From positions 1 through 64,000 of the forward strand of contig JAAAPD010000024.1 of the NCBI GenBank assembly GCA_009908505.1: a stretch of 64,000 nt of DNA, in the 5' to 3' direction. The translations under genes were made by a program, and so were the position numbers. Within the stretch, counting starts at the first letter, position 1, and every line of letters starts with the position of its first letter. The notes beneath the pieces were generated by a model, which searched no databases, was not told the origin of the DNA, and saw nothing but the letters and a program-made list of their open reading frames with translations. Positions 7,821 to 16,034 of the stretch are shown here, piece after piece. This stretch comes from Alphaproteobacteria bacterium (lineage in GTDB: Bacteria; Pseudomonadota; Alphaproteobacteria; Rhodobacterales; Rhodobacteraceae).

Positions 7821-10501
7821 TCTCGTTCAACCTTCTGATCCTGGTGTCGCTGGCCTACGTGGTCTTCCTGTTCCTGGTTGCCTTCGCCGCTGAACGCCGG
7901 GCCAAGCGCGACAGCGGCCAATGGCTGCGCAACCCGCTTGTCTACACGCTCTCGCTGTCGATCTACTGCACCGCCTGGACCTTCTACGGCGCTGTGGGCT
8001 ACGCGGCGCGGTCGGGCTTTGAATACCTGACGATCTACCTGGGGCCGACGATCATCATGATCGGCTGGTGGTGGATCCTGCGCAAGCTGGTGCGGATCGG
8101 CAAGACGCAGCGGATCACCTCGGTCGCCGACCTGATCTCGTCGCGCTTCGGCAAGTCCACGGTGCTGGGCGTTCTGGTCACGGTGCTGGCCGTTGTCGGC
8201 ACCACGCCCTACATCGCTCTGCAACTGCAATCGGTCACGCAATCCCTGGCCGTCTTCGCCGCCGAGCCGGGGTCCGGCTGGGATGGTCGGGATTTTGACA
8301 GTGCCGCGGTGTGGATCGCCGTGGGGCTGGCGGTGTTCACGCTGATCTTCGGCACCCGGAACCTCGACGTGAACGAACGTCATCACGGCGTGGTCATGGC
8401 CGTGGCGGTCGAGGCCGTGGTCAAGCTGTTCGCGCTGGTGGCGGTGGGGGTCTTCGTCATCTGGGGCATGGCCGGCGGCGTGGCCGAGATGCTGGCCCGG
8501 ATCGACGCGGCCGTGATCGCCGACTGGCACCCGGTGCCGCATCGCTGGGTCGGGCTGATCTTCCTGTCGGCGGCGGCCTTCCTGACCCTGCCGCGGATGT
8601 TCCAGGTCATGGTGGTGGAAAACGCCGATGAAAAGCACCTGGCCACGGCCAGCTGGGCCTTTCCCCTCTACGTCCTGATCATGAGCCTATTCGTCGTGCC
8701 GATCGCGGTGACCGGGCTGGCCCTGCTGCCCGAGGGATCGAACCCCGACCTCTTCGTGCTGACAATCCCGTTGGCGACCGGCAACGAGGGGCTGGCGATC
8801 CTGTCCTTCCTGGGCGGTTTTTCCTCGGCCACCTCCATGGTGATCGTGGCCACCATCGCCCTGGCCACCATGGTATCCAACCACATCATCGCCCCGATCT
8901 GGCTGAGCTCGACCCAGAAGGGCGCGGCGCTGTCGGGCGATGTGCGCGGCGTGATCGTGCTGTCGCGGCGGTTGTCCATCGCCGTGATCCTTGCGCTGGG
9001 CTACCTCTATTTCCGCCTGTCGGGGGGCGGCGGCGCGCTGGCGGCGATCGGGCTGATCTCCTTCGCGGGGGTCGTTCAGGTTCTGCCCGCCATGATCGCC
9101 GGTATCTTCTGGCGCGGGGCCAACCGGATCGGGGCGGGCACCGGTATCGTCATCGGCTTCGTCATCTGGGCCTGGACGCTGTTCCTGCCCAGTTTCGGCG
9201 CCGGGGCCGTCCTGTCCGAGTTCGTGATGGCCGAGGGCCCCTTCGGCCTGGCCTGGTTGCGGCCCTATGCGCTGTTCGGCATTACCGGGCTGGATCCGGT
9301 CATCCATGCCGTCTTCTGGTCGATCTTCTTCAACACCGCTGCGCTGGTGATCCTGTCGGTCCTGACCTTTCCCAACCCGATGGAACGCCTTCAGGGGGCG
9401 CAATTCGTGAACGTCTTCGAACATTCCGCGGGTGCGCGCACCTGGTCGCAAGGCGCAGCCCGGGCCGAGGACCTTCTTGTCATGGCGCAGCGCATCATCG
9501 GCCATGCCGAGGCACAGGAAATGTTCCGCCAGGAGGCACGCGCCCAGGGCATTGACGGCTACCTGCCCGAGGTCACGCCCGAACTGATCGGGCGGCTGGA
9601 ACGCACCCTTTCGGGGTCGGTCGGCGCGGCAACGGCCCATGCCATGGTGGGGCAGCTGACCGGCTCGGCCGCGGTGTCGGTCGAGGACCTGATCGCGGTG
9701 GCCGACGAAACCGCGCAGATTGTCGAGTATTCCAACCAACTGGAGGCCAAGAGCGCCGAACAGGATCGCACCGCGCGCGCCTTGCGCGAGGCCAACGAGA
9801 AGCTGACGGCGATCTCGATCCAGAAGGATGCTTTCCTCAGCCAGATCAGCCACGAGCTGCGCACGCCCATGACGTCGATCCGGTCCTTCTCGGAAATCCT
9901 GCGCGAGGGCGAGATCGACGCCGAGGCGCGCGGCCGGTTTGCCGGGATCATCCATGACGAGGCGACCCGCCTGACCCGGCTTCTCGATGACCTGCTGGAC
10001 CTGTCCTACCTGGAGAACGGCCAGGTGCAGCTGGACGTGGGGCGCGGCACGCTGGCATCGGTGCTGGACCGCGCGGTGATGGCGGCGGGCTTGTCCGATG
10101 GCCGGCTTGTCCTGCATCGCGACGCCGCGCGCGAGGCGGTGGTGATCGAGACCGACCTGGAACGGCTGGCCCAGGTCTTCATCAACCTTGTGTCCAATGC
10201 CGCCAAGTACTGCGATGCCGCGCGTCCGGAACTGACCATCCGCGTGTCGGGCGATGCCGAGGCCTGCCAGGTGGATTTCATCGACAACGGCACGCCGCTG
10301 GACGCGGATGCGCAGGTTCTGATCTTCGAGAAATTCTCGCGCCTGGCCGATGAAAGCAAGGCCGGGGGTGCCGGCCTGGGCCTGGCGATCTGCCGCCAGA
10401 TCATGGAGTCGTTGGGCGGCGAAATCGCCTATCTGCCGGGGCAGGGCGGCCCGGCCTTCCGCGTGACGCTGCGCCGGACCGTGCGGATGGCCGCGCAATA
10501 G
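7817..10501 (+). CDS. Sodium:solute symporter-histidine kinase hybrid
   Basis: 894 residues. The N-terminal ~520 residues are a SLC5/SSS transporter domain with about 13 membrane helices (FAAERRAKRD, SLSIYCTAWTFYGAVGYAA, FSSATSMVIVATIALATMVS). A linker leads to a histidine kinase: H-box FLSQISHELRTPMTSI with H679, N-box NLVSNAAKYC, and G-boxes ending GAGLGLAICRQIM. The architecture is that of CbrA, CrbS and MxtR; CrbS and MxtR control acetyl-CoA synthetase genes in Vibrio and Pseudomonas. Here it follows a receiver protein and lies near acs, so acetate or short-chain-acid sensing is a reasonable inference. No PAS domain is obvious between symporter and kinase. Confidence 0.9.
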   Translation: MISFNLLILVSLAYVVFLFLVAFAAERRAKRDSGQWLRNPLVYTLSLSIYCTAWTFYGAVGYAARSGFEYLTIYLGPTIIMIGWWWILRKLVRIGKTQRITSVADLISSRFGKSTVLGVLVTVLAVVGTTPYIALQLQSVTQSLAVFAAEPGSGWDGRDFDSAAVWIAVGLAVFTLIFGTRNLDVNERHHGVVMAVAVEAVVKLFALVAVGVFVIWGMAGGVAEMLARIDAAVIADWHPVPHRWVGLIFLSAAAFLTLPRMFQVMVVENADEKHLATASWAFPLYVLIMSLFVVPIAVTGLALLPEGSNPDLFVLTIPLATGNEGLAILSFLGGFSSATSMVIVATIALATMVSNHIIAPIWLSSTQKGAALSGDVRGVIVLSRRLSIAVILALGYLYFRLSGGGGALAAIGLISFAGVVQVLPAMIAGIFWRGANRIGAGTGIVIGFVIWAWTLFLPSFGAGAVLSEFVMAEGPFGLAWLRPYALFGITGLDPVIHAVFWSIFFNTAALVILSVLTFPNPMERLQGAQFVNVFEHSAGARTWSQGAARAEDLLVMAQRIIGHAEAQEMFRQEARAQGIDGYLPEVTPELIGRLERTLSGSVGAATAHAMVGQLTGSAAVSVEDLIAVADETAQIVEYSNQLEAKSAEQDRTARALREANEKLTAISIQKDAFLSQISHELRTPMTSIRSFSEILREGEIDAEARGRFAGIIHDEATRLTRLLDDLLDLSYLENGQVQLDVGRGTLASVLDRAVMAAGLSDGRLVLHRDAAREAVVIETDLERLAQVFINLVSNAAKYCDAARPELTIRVSGDAEACQVDFIDNGTPLDADAQVLIFEKFSRLADESKAGGAGLGLAICRQIMESLGGEIAYLPGQGGPAFRVTLRRTVRMAAQ

Positions 10502-10626
10502 TGGCGCGTTAGCGGCTTGGTAACGTTCGCGCAGCTACGTTGCGGGCGTGACCGGTTCGCGGCCATGTCCTGCCCTGTGGCAGGTCGCCCGCACCGATGG
10601 ACCCGGACAAGGACGAGACAGGCGAT

Positions 10627-11664
10627 ATGACAGGCCCCAACCCCGCCCTGGCGCGCCTATTGCGCAAGTCGGACGCGGCCGCGCCGGACGACGCCGATGC
10701 GTTGCAGGGCGCCGGTCCGGGCCGGGCGATTCGCGTGGCCCTGCTGCGCGCGGCCGATCGGGCCATCGGCCTGTCGCTCACCGTGCTGGGCCTGTCGGAC
10801 GAGGTCGAAAACCCGGACGCCCTTGTGGCCGAGGGGCCCGCGGGCTGGGTGCTCTTCGGCCTGTGTGCGCCCGGTGAAACCGGCCTGGCGGGGTTGGTCA
10901 TGCTCGATCCGTCCCTGCGCGCCGCGATGATCGAGGTGCAGACCATGGGTGTTCTGCTGGATGCGGCGGAAGCCGACCGTCCCGTCACGGCCACCGATGC
11001 CGCCCTGTCGCGCCCCGTCGTGGCCGAGTTGCTGCATGAACTGGCGGGCATGGGTCGGGCGGAGTTTTCCGCCGGCATGGGCGATTGGACCCTGCGCCCC
11101 TTGCCCGATCTGCGCGCGGCGGAACTGATGCTGCGCGACGTGGCGCATCGACACTGGCAGGCCTCGGTGCAGATCGGCGGCACCGATCGGCAGGGGGCAC
11201 TGCACCTGGCCCTCGCCCAGGGGCCGCCGGCCGATGCCGACGGGGCCCGGGACGCCGACAGCGCCGATTGGTCACGGTCCCTTCAAGCCAGCCTCGAACT
11301 GGCCCCGGCCGAGCTGGAGGCGGTGCTGGGTCGCCTGACCCTGCCGCTATCGAAGGTGAACGGGTTCGAGGTCGGGCAGGTCCTGTCGCTCGGCCCGATG
11401 TCGCTGGGCGCCGTGCGGCTGGAAAGCGCGGGCACACCGCTGGCTGGCCATGTGCGGTTGGGGCAAATGGCGGGGTTGCGCGCCGTCCGGCTGGAGCGGC
11501 CACCGCAGGACATGCAGGACCTGGCCCGCCCCGGCGCGACCGCCCCGCCGCCCGATGCCGCCCTTGCCGCTGACGCGCGCCCTGATGAAACGCCGGGAAC
11601 CGGGGCGGACAGGCCGGGTGCGGGGCAGGGCGATTCCGCGCTAGCGACCGGCGAAAGCCTCTAG
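10627..11664 (+). CDS. Orphan FliM/FliN C-terminal (SpoA) domain protein
   Basis: 345 residues from the ATG at 10627; an in-frame ATG at 10597 is also possible. Residues about 215-300 look like a SpoA domain (SLELAPAELEAVLGRL, GFEVGQVLSLGPMSLGAVRL, HVRLGQMAGLRAVRLE), the fold by which FliM, FliN and type III secretion SctQ proteins build ring complexes. The N-terminal part has no FliM CheC-like sequence that I recognise, and the last 45 residues are low-complexity Ala, Pro and Asp. No flagellar gene is nearby. The stop codon overlaps the convergent DUF442 gene by 24 bases. Confidence 0.7.
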   Translation: MTGPNPALARLLRKSDAAAPDDADALQGAGPGRAIRVALLRAADRAIGLSLTVLGLSDEVENPDALVAEGPAGWVLFGLCAPGETGLAGLVMLDPSLRAAMIEVQTMGVLLDAAEADRPVTATDAALSRPVVAELLHELAGMGRAEFSAGMGDWTLRPLPDLRAAELMLRDVAHRHWQASVQIGGTDRQGALHLALAQGPPADADGARDADSADWSRSLQASLELAPAELEAVLGRLTLPLSKVNGFEVGQVLSLGPMSLGAVRLESAGTPLAGHVRLGQMAGLRAVRLERPPQDMQDLARPGATAPPPDAALAADARPDETPGTGADRPGAGQGDSALATGESL

Positions 11665-12066
11665 CTGGGGGCGCAGCGGCGCCAGGTCATAGCCGGCTTG
11701 CGCCGTGGCCTGCAGAACCGCGTCCACGCCCAGCGTCCCGGCGCGCCCAAGCGCCCAGAGGACGGAACAGCGCGTGCCCGAGGCGCAATAGGCCAGCACA
11801 GGACCATTGGCCGCGTCGATCACCTGCATCTGCCGGGTAATCGTTTCGGGGCCGATCGTGGGATGGGTCACGGGATGAGACACGAACTCCAGTCCCGCGT
11901 CGCGCGCGGCCTCGGCCATGATCGCCGCGTGATGGCTGGGCGGGATCTCCTCGTCGGGGCGGTTGCAGATGACCTTGCGATAGCCCGCCGCCGCGATGGC
12001 GGGCAGGTCGGCGGGGTCGATCTGGGGCGAGACGGCGTGATCGGGGCTGAGCGGGCGAATATCCAT
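11641..12066 (-). CDS. TIGR01244/DUF442 sulfurtransferase- or phosphatase-like protein
   Basis: 141 residues: MDIRPLSPDH...QIDPADLPAIAAAGYRKVICNRPDEE and the active-site loop YCASGTRC (Cys-x4-Arg) typical of TIGR01244/DUF442. In Xylella and Agrobacterium this domain is part of Blh, and its genes serve sulfide/persulfide oxidation together with the BigR repressor. Here it stands alone without the beta-lactamase-fold partner. The start at 12066 was chosen for the family N-terminus; a longer frame would run into the neighbouring regulator's promoter. It is divergent from an SqrR/BigR-type repressor, which probably controls it (inference). Confidence 0.82.
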   Translation of the reverse strand: MDIRPLSPDHAVSPQIDPADLPAIAAAGYRKVICNRPDEEIPPSHHAAIMAEAARDAGLEFVSHPVTHPTIGPETITRQMQVIDAANGPVLAYCASGTRCSVLWALGRAGTLGVDAVLQATAQAGYDLAPLRPQLEAFAGR

Positions 12067-12140
12067 GGCCCGATTTTGGGCGGAACGGGCAGCGCTGTCC
12101 AGACCGCCGTCCATTGGAGCGGTGCAAACGTATCACTAAC

Positions 12141-12169
12141 TTGAAATACGTCGTCCGCTTTGCTATTTC
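12141..12169 (+). promoter_or_regulatory. Sigma-70-type promoter of the SqrR/BigR-like gene
   Basis: TTGAAA (12141-12146) and TATTTC (12164-12169) have 17-base spacing. The expected transcript start falls at about 12176-12177, on the proposed start codon, so the mRNA would be leaderless or start at a slightly later ATG (12183 or 12210). GAAATA (12143-12148) and TATTTC (12164-12169) also form an inverted repeat over the promoter elements, a plausible autoregulatory operator. Confidence 0.45.
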
Positions 12170-12176
12170 TATTCGT

Positions 12177-12491
12177 ATGGATATGAGCCCCGATCGCCTG
12201 AATGCCATGGATGCCGCCGCCAACGAGGCTGCGGAAATCCTCAAGGCCCTGTCGAACCCGCAGCGCCTGCGCCTGTTGTGTGCCCTTCTTGCCGGCCCAC
12301 GCAGCGTGGGCGAACTGGAAAAGGCGCTCGGGGCCAGCCAGTCCTACGTGTCCGGCCAATTGGCGCGGCTGCGCTCCGAGGGGCTGGTGCGGGCCGAACG
12401 CGACGGCCGCACGATCCACTATTCGCTGGCCGATACCCGCGTGGTGCCGATCATCGAACGCCTCTACGACGTTTTCTGCCCCACGCCCTGA
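12177..12491 (+). CDS. ArsR/SmtB-family persulfide-sensing repressor, SqrR/BigR type
   Basis: 104 residues with a winged helix-turn-helix (ILKALSNPQRLRLLCALLAG, then SVGELEKALGASQSYVSGQL and a wing RAERDGRTIHYSL). The two cysteines that form the tetrasulfide or disulfide switch in BigR (C42/C108) and SqrR (C41/C107) are present as C35 and C101 with the same 66-residue spacing. Family members repress sulfide-detoxification genes until reactive sulfur species accumulate. The divergent DUF442 gene fits that role. The start is uncertain because no strong ribosome-binding site is seen; a longer frame from 12114 would read through the promoter. Confidence 0.85.
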   Translation: MDMSPDRLNAMDAAANEAAEILKALSNPQRLRLLCALLAGPRSVGELEKALGASQSYVSGQLARLRSEGLVRAERDGRTIHYSLADTRVVPIIERLYDVFCPTP

Positions 12492-12598
12492 TCCGCCGGA
12501 CGGCAACGCGCAAAACTGGACTTGCAGCCGGGCAACACTCGGGGCCTAATGGTGCCATGAGGGTGACCGGTCACGATACGACGCGGGGCGGCGGCTGA

Positions 12599-13930
12599 AT
12601 GGCGCGGCAAGTGCGGTTCCGGGTGCTGGACGGGGTAGCGATCGTGTCGCTGGACGCGCCGCCGGTCAATGCTTTGTCGACGCATGTGCGCTCTGCGCTT
12701 TGGCATGTATTCCAACGTATCGAGTCCCAATCCGAAATCCGCGCGGCCGTGCTGCGGGCCGAAGGCGCCCTGTTTTCGGCCGGGGCGGATATCCGTGAAC
12801 TGGGCCTGCCGCATTGGGCCGAGCCGACGCCGCGGCAACTGTGCGACCTGATCGAGTCCTGTTCCAAGCCGGTCGTCGCCTGCCTGCATGGCCAGGCGCT
12901 GGGCGGCGGGGCGGAATTGCTTCTGGCGGCGCATTACCGGGTGTCCGATGCGGGCGGGCGGCTGGGCCTGCCCGAAGTGTCGCTTGGGCTGTTGCCAGGG
13001 GCGGGGGGCACGCAGCGCCTGCCGCGGCTGGCGGGCGCCGAACTGGCCCTTCGGCTGATGGTCAGCGGCCAGTCGATCCCGGCCCCTGACGCGTTGCGCC
13101 TCGGCCTGCTGGACGGGATCGTCGAGGGCGACCCGGCCTCGGGCGCGGTGGCCTTCGCCCGCAAGCTGGTGGCCGAGGGCAAGGGCCCGCGCCCGACCCG
13201 CGACCGGCGCGATCGCCTGGCCGATGCCCGGTCCTACCAGGCGCATGTGGCCAAGGGGCGGCGCGACCTTGCCCAATCGCCGCTCTTCGCGCCACACCTG
13301 ATCGCGGATTGCGTCGAGGCGGCGGCGCTCTTGCCGTTCGAGGCGGGGCAGGCCTTCGAGCAGGATGCGTTCGATCGTTGCCGGGCGCATCCGCAATCGC
13401 TTGCCCTGCGTCATGTCTTCCTGGCGGAACGGCGCATCGACAAGGCCCTGTTGCGGCGCGAGGATGGCGCCTTCAAGCCCACCGACCCCGATGGCAGGGC
13501 GGTGGTTCTGCGCATGCGCAAGGCGCTGCGGGCCGCGGCCCAGGCCCTGGTCGACAGCACGGACATGGACGCGGCACGGATCGACGCGGCCATGGTCGCC
13601 TACGGATTCCGAAAGGGGATCTTCGGCGGCAAGCCGGACCCGGCCGACGGCGCGGCGATCATGCGTCGCCTGGTCGCGGCGCTGATCTCGGAAGGCGCGG
13701 CGGTGATGGCCGAGGGGCAGGTGGCGCGGCCCTCGGATATCGACGCGATGGCGGTGCATGGGCTGGGCTATCCCCGGCGCATGGGCGGGCCGTGCCGCGC
13801 GGCACAGACCATGGGGCTGATCGGACTGCGCAGCGACATGCGCGGCTGGGCCGAGGAAAACCCGATCTGGGCTCCGCCGACGATGCTGGACGAGGCCATC
13901 AAGCAGGCCGCCGGGTTCGACGCGCTCTAG
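12599..13930 (+). CDS. Crotonase fused to FadJ-type C-terminal domain, Rossmann domain absent
   Basis: 443 residues. Residues about 5-190 are an enoyl-CoA hydratase/isomerase domain with oxyanion loops (FSAGADIREL and ALGGGAELLLAAHYR) and both catalytic glutamates (GGGAE and GLPEVSLGLLPGAGGTQR). The middle follows FadJ up to ALRHVFLAERR. The NAD-binding Rossmann fold that should come next (GxGxMG, some 180 residues) is missing, and the chain resumes in the helical 3-hydroxyacyl-CoA dehydrogenase tail (ALISEGAAVMAEG, RPSDIDAMAVHGLGYPRRMGGP). FadJ/MFE enzymes are about 700 residues. It probably keeps hydratase/isomerase but not dehydrogenase activity (inference). Confidence 0.8.
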   Translation: MARQVRFRVLDGVAIVSLDAPPVNALSTHVRSALWHVFQRIESQSEIRAAVLRAEGALFSAGADIRELGLPHWAEPTPRQLCDLIESCSKPVVACLHGQALGGGAELLLAAHYRVSDAGGRLGLPEVSLGLLPGAGGTQRLPRLAGAELALRLMVSGQSIPAPDALRLGLLDGIVEGDPASGAVAFARKLVAEGKGPRPTRDRRDRLADARSYQAHVAKGRRDLAQSPLFAPHLIADCVEAAALLPFEAGQAFEQDAFDRCRAHPQSLALRHVFLAERRIDKALLRREDGAFKPTDPDGRAVVLRMRKALRAAAQALVDSTDMDAARIDAAMVAYGFRKGIFGGKPDPADGAAIMRRLVAALISEGAAVMAEGQVARPSDIDAMAVHGLGYPRRMGGPCRAAQTMGLIGLRSDMRGWAEENPIWAPPTMLDEAIKQAAGFDAL

Positions 13931-14142
13931 GCCAGGATCACGCCCACCACCACGCAGCCAAGGCCGAGGGCCGACAGCATGAAGGCGCCCAGGTTCAGCG
14001 GCAGCGCCTTCTGGATGCGTGCGCGCAATTCCTCGTCGCTCAACCCCGCTTTGCGGGCGCGGTTCACCTTGACGATGCTGGCGATGATGCCGGCCAGGCC
14101 GACCAGTGAGAGGGCGGCGCCGATCCAGACAAGGGCTTCCAT
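13927..14142 (-). CDS. Small two-helix membrane protein, unknown function
   Basis: 71 residues with two hydrophobic helices (about 5-24 and 49-70) around a charged cytoplasmic-type loop (VNRARKAGLSDEELRARIQKAL). The 3' end overlaps the convergent crotonase gene by 4 bases. The frame has typical GC-rich third positions and a clean hairpin topology, which supports a real gene. I do not recognise a named family. Confidence 0.6.
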   Translation of the reverse strand: MEALVWIGAALSLVGLAGIIASIVKVNRARKAGLSDEELRARIQKALPLNLGAFMLSALGLGCVVVGVILA

Positions 14143-14282
14143 GGCATGCTCCGGGGCTTGTGTGGCGCCGGCCTAGCGCGCCGCGCCTCCCGGCGCAAGA
14201 GAGGCCCTTGCAGGGCGGCGCGCGCGGGGCTAGTCAGGTCGCCTGAAACCGCGCGCACCACGCCAGAAACAAGGACGTCCAG

Positions 14283-14546
14283 ATGAGCGATACCGACACC
14301 GTCACCGATTCCCAGTACCGGATTTCCGCGGGCGAGCTGCGCCAGTTCGTCGAACGCTACGAGCGGCTGGAGGCGGAAAAGAAGGACATAGCCGACCAGC
14401 AGAAAGAGGTCATGGCCGAGGCCAAGGGGCGCGGCTATGACACCAAGGCGATGCGCAAGCTGATCGCCCTGCGCAAGCGCGAACCCCAGGAAATCGCCGA
14501 GGAAGAGGCGGTGCTCGAGGTCTACAAGGAAGCGCTGGGGATGTAG
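14283..14546 (+). CDS. gapR: GapR-family nucleoid protein (UPF0335/DUF2312)
   Basis: 87 residues matching the whole UPF0335 family: ELRQFVERYERLEAEKKDIA, then AEAKGRGYDTKAMRKLI, then AEEEAVLEVYKEALGM at the C-terminus. Caulobacter GapR is the characterised member; it clamps overtwisted, AT-rich DNA ahead of replication and transcription forks and helps topoisomerases. The N-terminal helix should be the coiled-coil dimerisation part. It is single-gene, with its own upstream region of 140 bases and a hairpin after it. Confidence 0.88.
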   Translation: MSDTDTVTDSQYRISAGELRQFVERYERLEAEKKDIADQQKEVMAEAKGRGYDTKAMRKLIALRKREPQEIAEEEAVLEVYKEALGM

Positions 14547-14622
14547 GGGCTAGGCGCGTCACGGGTGGCCGTTCGGCCCTGGCCAAGGCTGGGCGTCACC
14601 CTTGCGCCGCCTGATCCGAACG

Positions 14623-14641
14623 CGTCCCCGGGCCGGGGACG
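14623..14641. terminator. Hairpin between convergent gapR and hypothetical gene
   Basis: CGTCCCCG and CGGGGACG form a perfect 8-bp stem with a GGC loop midway in the gap between two convergent genes. It could serve both as a bidirectional terminator. It lacks T-runs on either side, so termination efficiency is uncertain. Confidence 0.4.
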
Positions 14642-14659
14642 TGTGCGGGTTCGCCGCCC

Positions 14660-15535
14660 TTATGGCGCGATGAAATTCACGCCGGGCATGCGGGCGATGC
14701 GCTGGCAATCCTCTTCATAGGCGTCGGTCAGGAACGCGACCGTCTCGTCGGTCCAGCCGGGCAGGTCGATCTCGTCCTCAATGGCCTCGTCCAGGGCGTA
14801 TTTCTCCAAAAAGGCCGAGATGATCCGGCGTTTCTGCACCTCGGTCTGCGGCGGATGCGACCTAAGATAGGCCACGAAGCGTTTCATGCCCTCCTCGCTC
14901 ATGATCGAGGACAGCAGATCGAATCCCCCGGTGATCTTGGTCAGTGGATCGACGCCCGAGATTTCGCGGATCAGCTGCGACCAGATCAGCGGCGTATCCT
15001 CGTTGCACCAGACGGTCAGCGCGGCGCGGGGGATCAGTTCGCGGATGCGGTCGATCAGCGCCGACCAGCGCATGTCGGCCGGAGCCAACCCGTGCATGAA
15101 TTCGGTGAAGTCCTTGTCGGGGATCGCGTCGAACACCGCCGGCAGCCAGGTGGCCGGGTTGCGCAGCGCCAGGAAAAGCTCGATCTCGTCGCTGTGAAAG
15201 ATCGAGTCGAGGCCTGTGAACTTCTCGTCCCCCAGGCGGTAGAGCTGGCCCTGGTCGAAGATCCTGCGATGCACGCACATGAACTGGTCGTTGGACATGA
15301 CCAGGCGGTTGCACTCTTCCTCATCGACGATGGCGTCGAGCAGTATCTCCCGGGTGTCGGGGGCCGGCGGGCGGCCATCGAGGCCCTGGATCGTTTCGCG
15401 CAGAAGGCGGCGATACTTGCTGGGGCCGGGCACCTTGATGCCTTGGGCGGCAAAGGCATCGGCATTGCGCAGCAGGGATTTCAGGAGCCGGTCGTCATCC
15501 GTGCAATTGGCCCCGATGTGGTAGACGATCTGCAT
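14660..15535 (-). CDS. Conserved hypothetical protein
   Basis: 291 residues beginning MQIVYHIGANCTDDDRLLKS with GAGGAC as ribosome-binding site; the longer upstream frame is not needed. There is no signal peptide or membrane helix. The protein is acidic and mixed alpha/beta in appearance. The phrase FLALRNPATWLPAVF recalls the Arg-Asn/Asp-Pro region of sulfotransferase-like proteins, but no PAPS-binding P-loop is visible at the N-terminus, so the function is unassigned. It lies just upstream of tRNA-Thr on the other strand. Confidence 0.7.
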   Translation of the reverse strand: MQIVYHIGANCTDDDRLLKSLLRNADAFAAQGIKVPGPSKYRRLLRETIQGLDGRPPAPDTREILLDAIVDEEECNRLVMSNDQFMCVHRRIFDQGQLYRLGDEKFTGLDSIFHSDEIELFLALRNPATWLPAVFDAIPDKDFTEFMHGLAPADMRWSALIDRIRELIPRAALTVWCNEDTPLIWSQLIREISGVDPLTKITGGFDLLSSIMSEEGMKRFVAYLRSHPPQTEVQKRRIISAFLEKYALDEAIEDEIDLPGWTDETVAFLTDAYEEDCQRIARMPGVNFIAP

Positions 15536-15689
15536 GTTGTCCTCGGCCCGCGCAATTCCTGCCCCGGCGCGCAGCATAGGCCGCAATCGCTGGCAGGAAA
15601 ACCGCCTTCTGCAGGACGGGGACGATATGGGGCCGGGGACAATTGCAAGGCTTGCGCCACCGCGCGCCGCGCGCTAGACGAACCCGCGT

Positions 15690-15765
15690 GCCCCTATAGC
15701 TCAGCTGGTAGAGCAACTGATTTGTAATCAGTGGGTCGGGAGTTCGAGTCTCTCTGGGGGCACCA
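15690..15765 (+). tRNA. tRNA-Thr (anticodon UGU), CCA encoded
   Basis: The cloverleaf folds completely: acceptor GCCCCTA/TGGGGGC, D-arm AGCTCAGCTGGTAGAGC, anticodon stem ACTGA/TCAGT with loop TTTGTAA (anticodon TGT at 15723-15725), T-arm GGGAG/CTCTC with loop TTCGAGT, then discriminator A and a genomic CCA. The 3' end marks the left border of the block of atypical genes from 16 to 28 kb. Confidence 0.97.
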
Positions 15766-16034
15766 CTCAGCACCTGATACGGGAAAGTCTTGGTATGGCT
15801 CTGCGACGGTGCGTCGGCAGGTCCTGCATCGTCGGTAGTATCCCACGGGTTGGTGTAGGAGGCCGCGTTCCCCGCGCGCGGGCTGAGTGGCGGCGGCCGC
15901 AAAACCTATCCGATAAACGGCACCAGCCAGGACCCTGGCGCGCTGACAGAATGGGGGATGCAAGGCGTCATCCGGCGGCCATGCCGCGCATTTCGCTGGC
16001 GACTGCTGACCGGATGTGATTGGTGTCGTCAAAG

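Noticed and set aside
15694-16032. Minus-strand open frame across the tRNA-Thr gene
   Set aside because: Its C-terminal part is simply the antisense translation of the tRNA, a well-known spurious ORF class; no ribosome-binding site or family match.
15766-16034. Possible integrase or att remnant after tRNA-Thr
   Set aside because: The 269 bases show no convincing coding frame, and no copy of the tRNA 3' end was found at the right border of the block.
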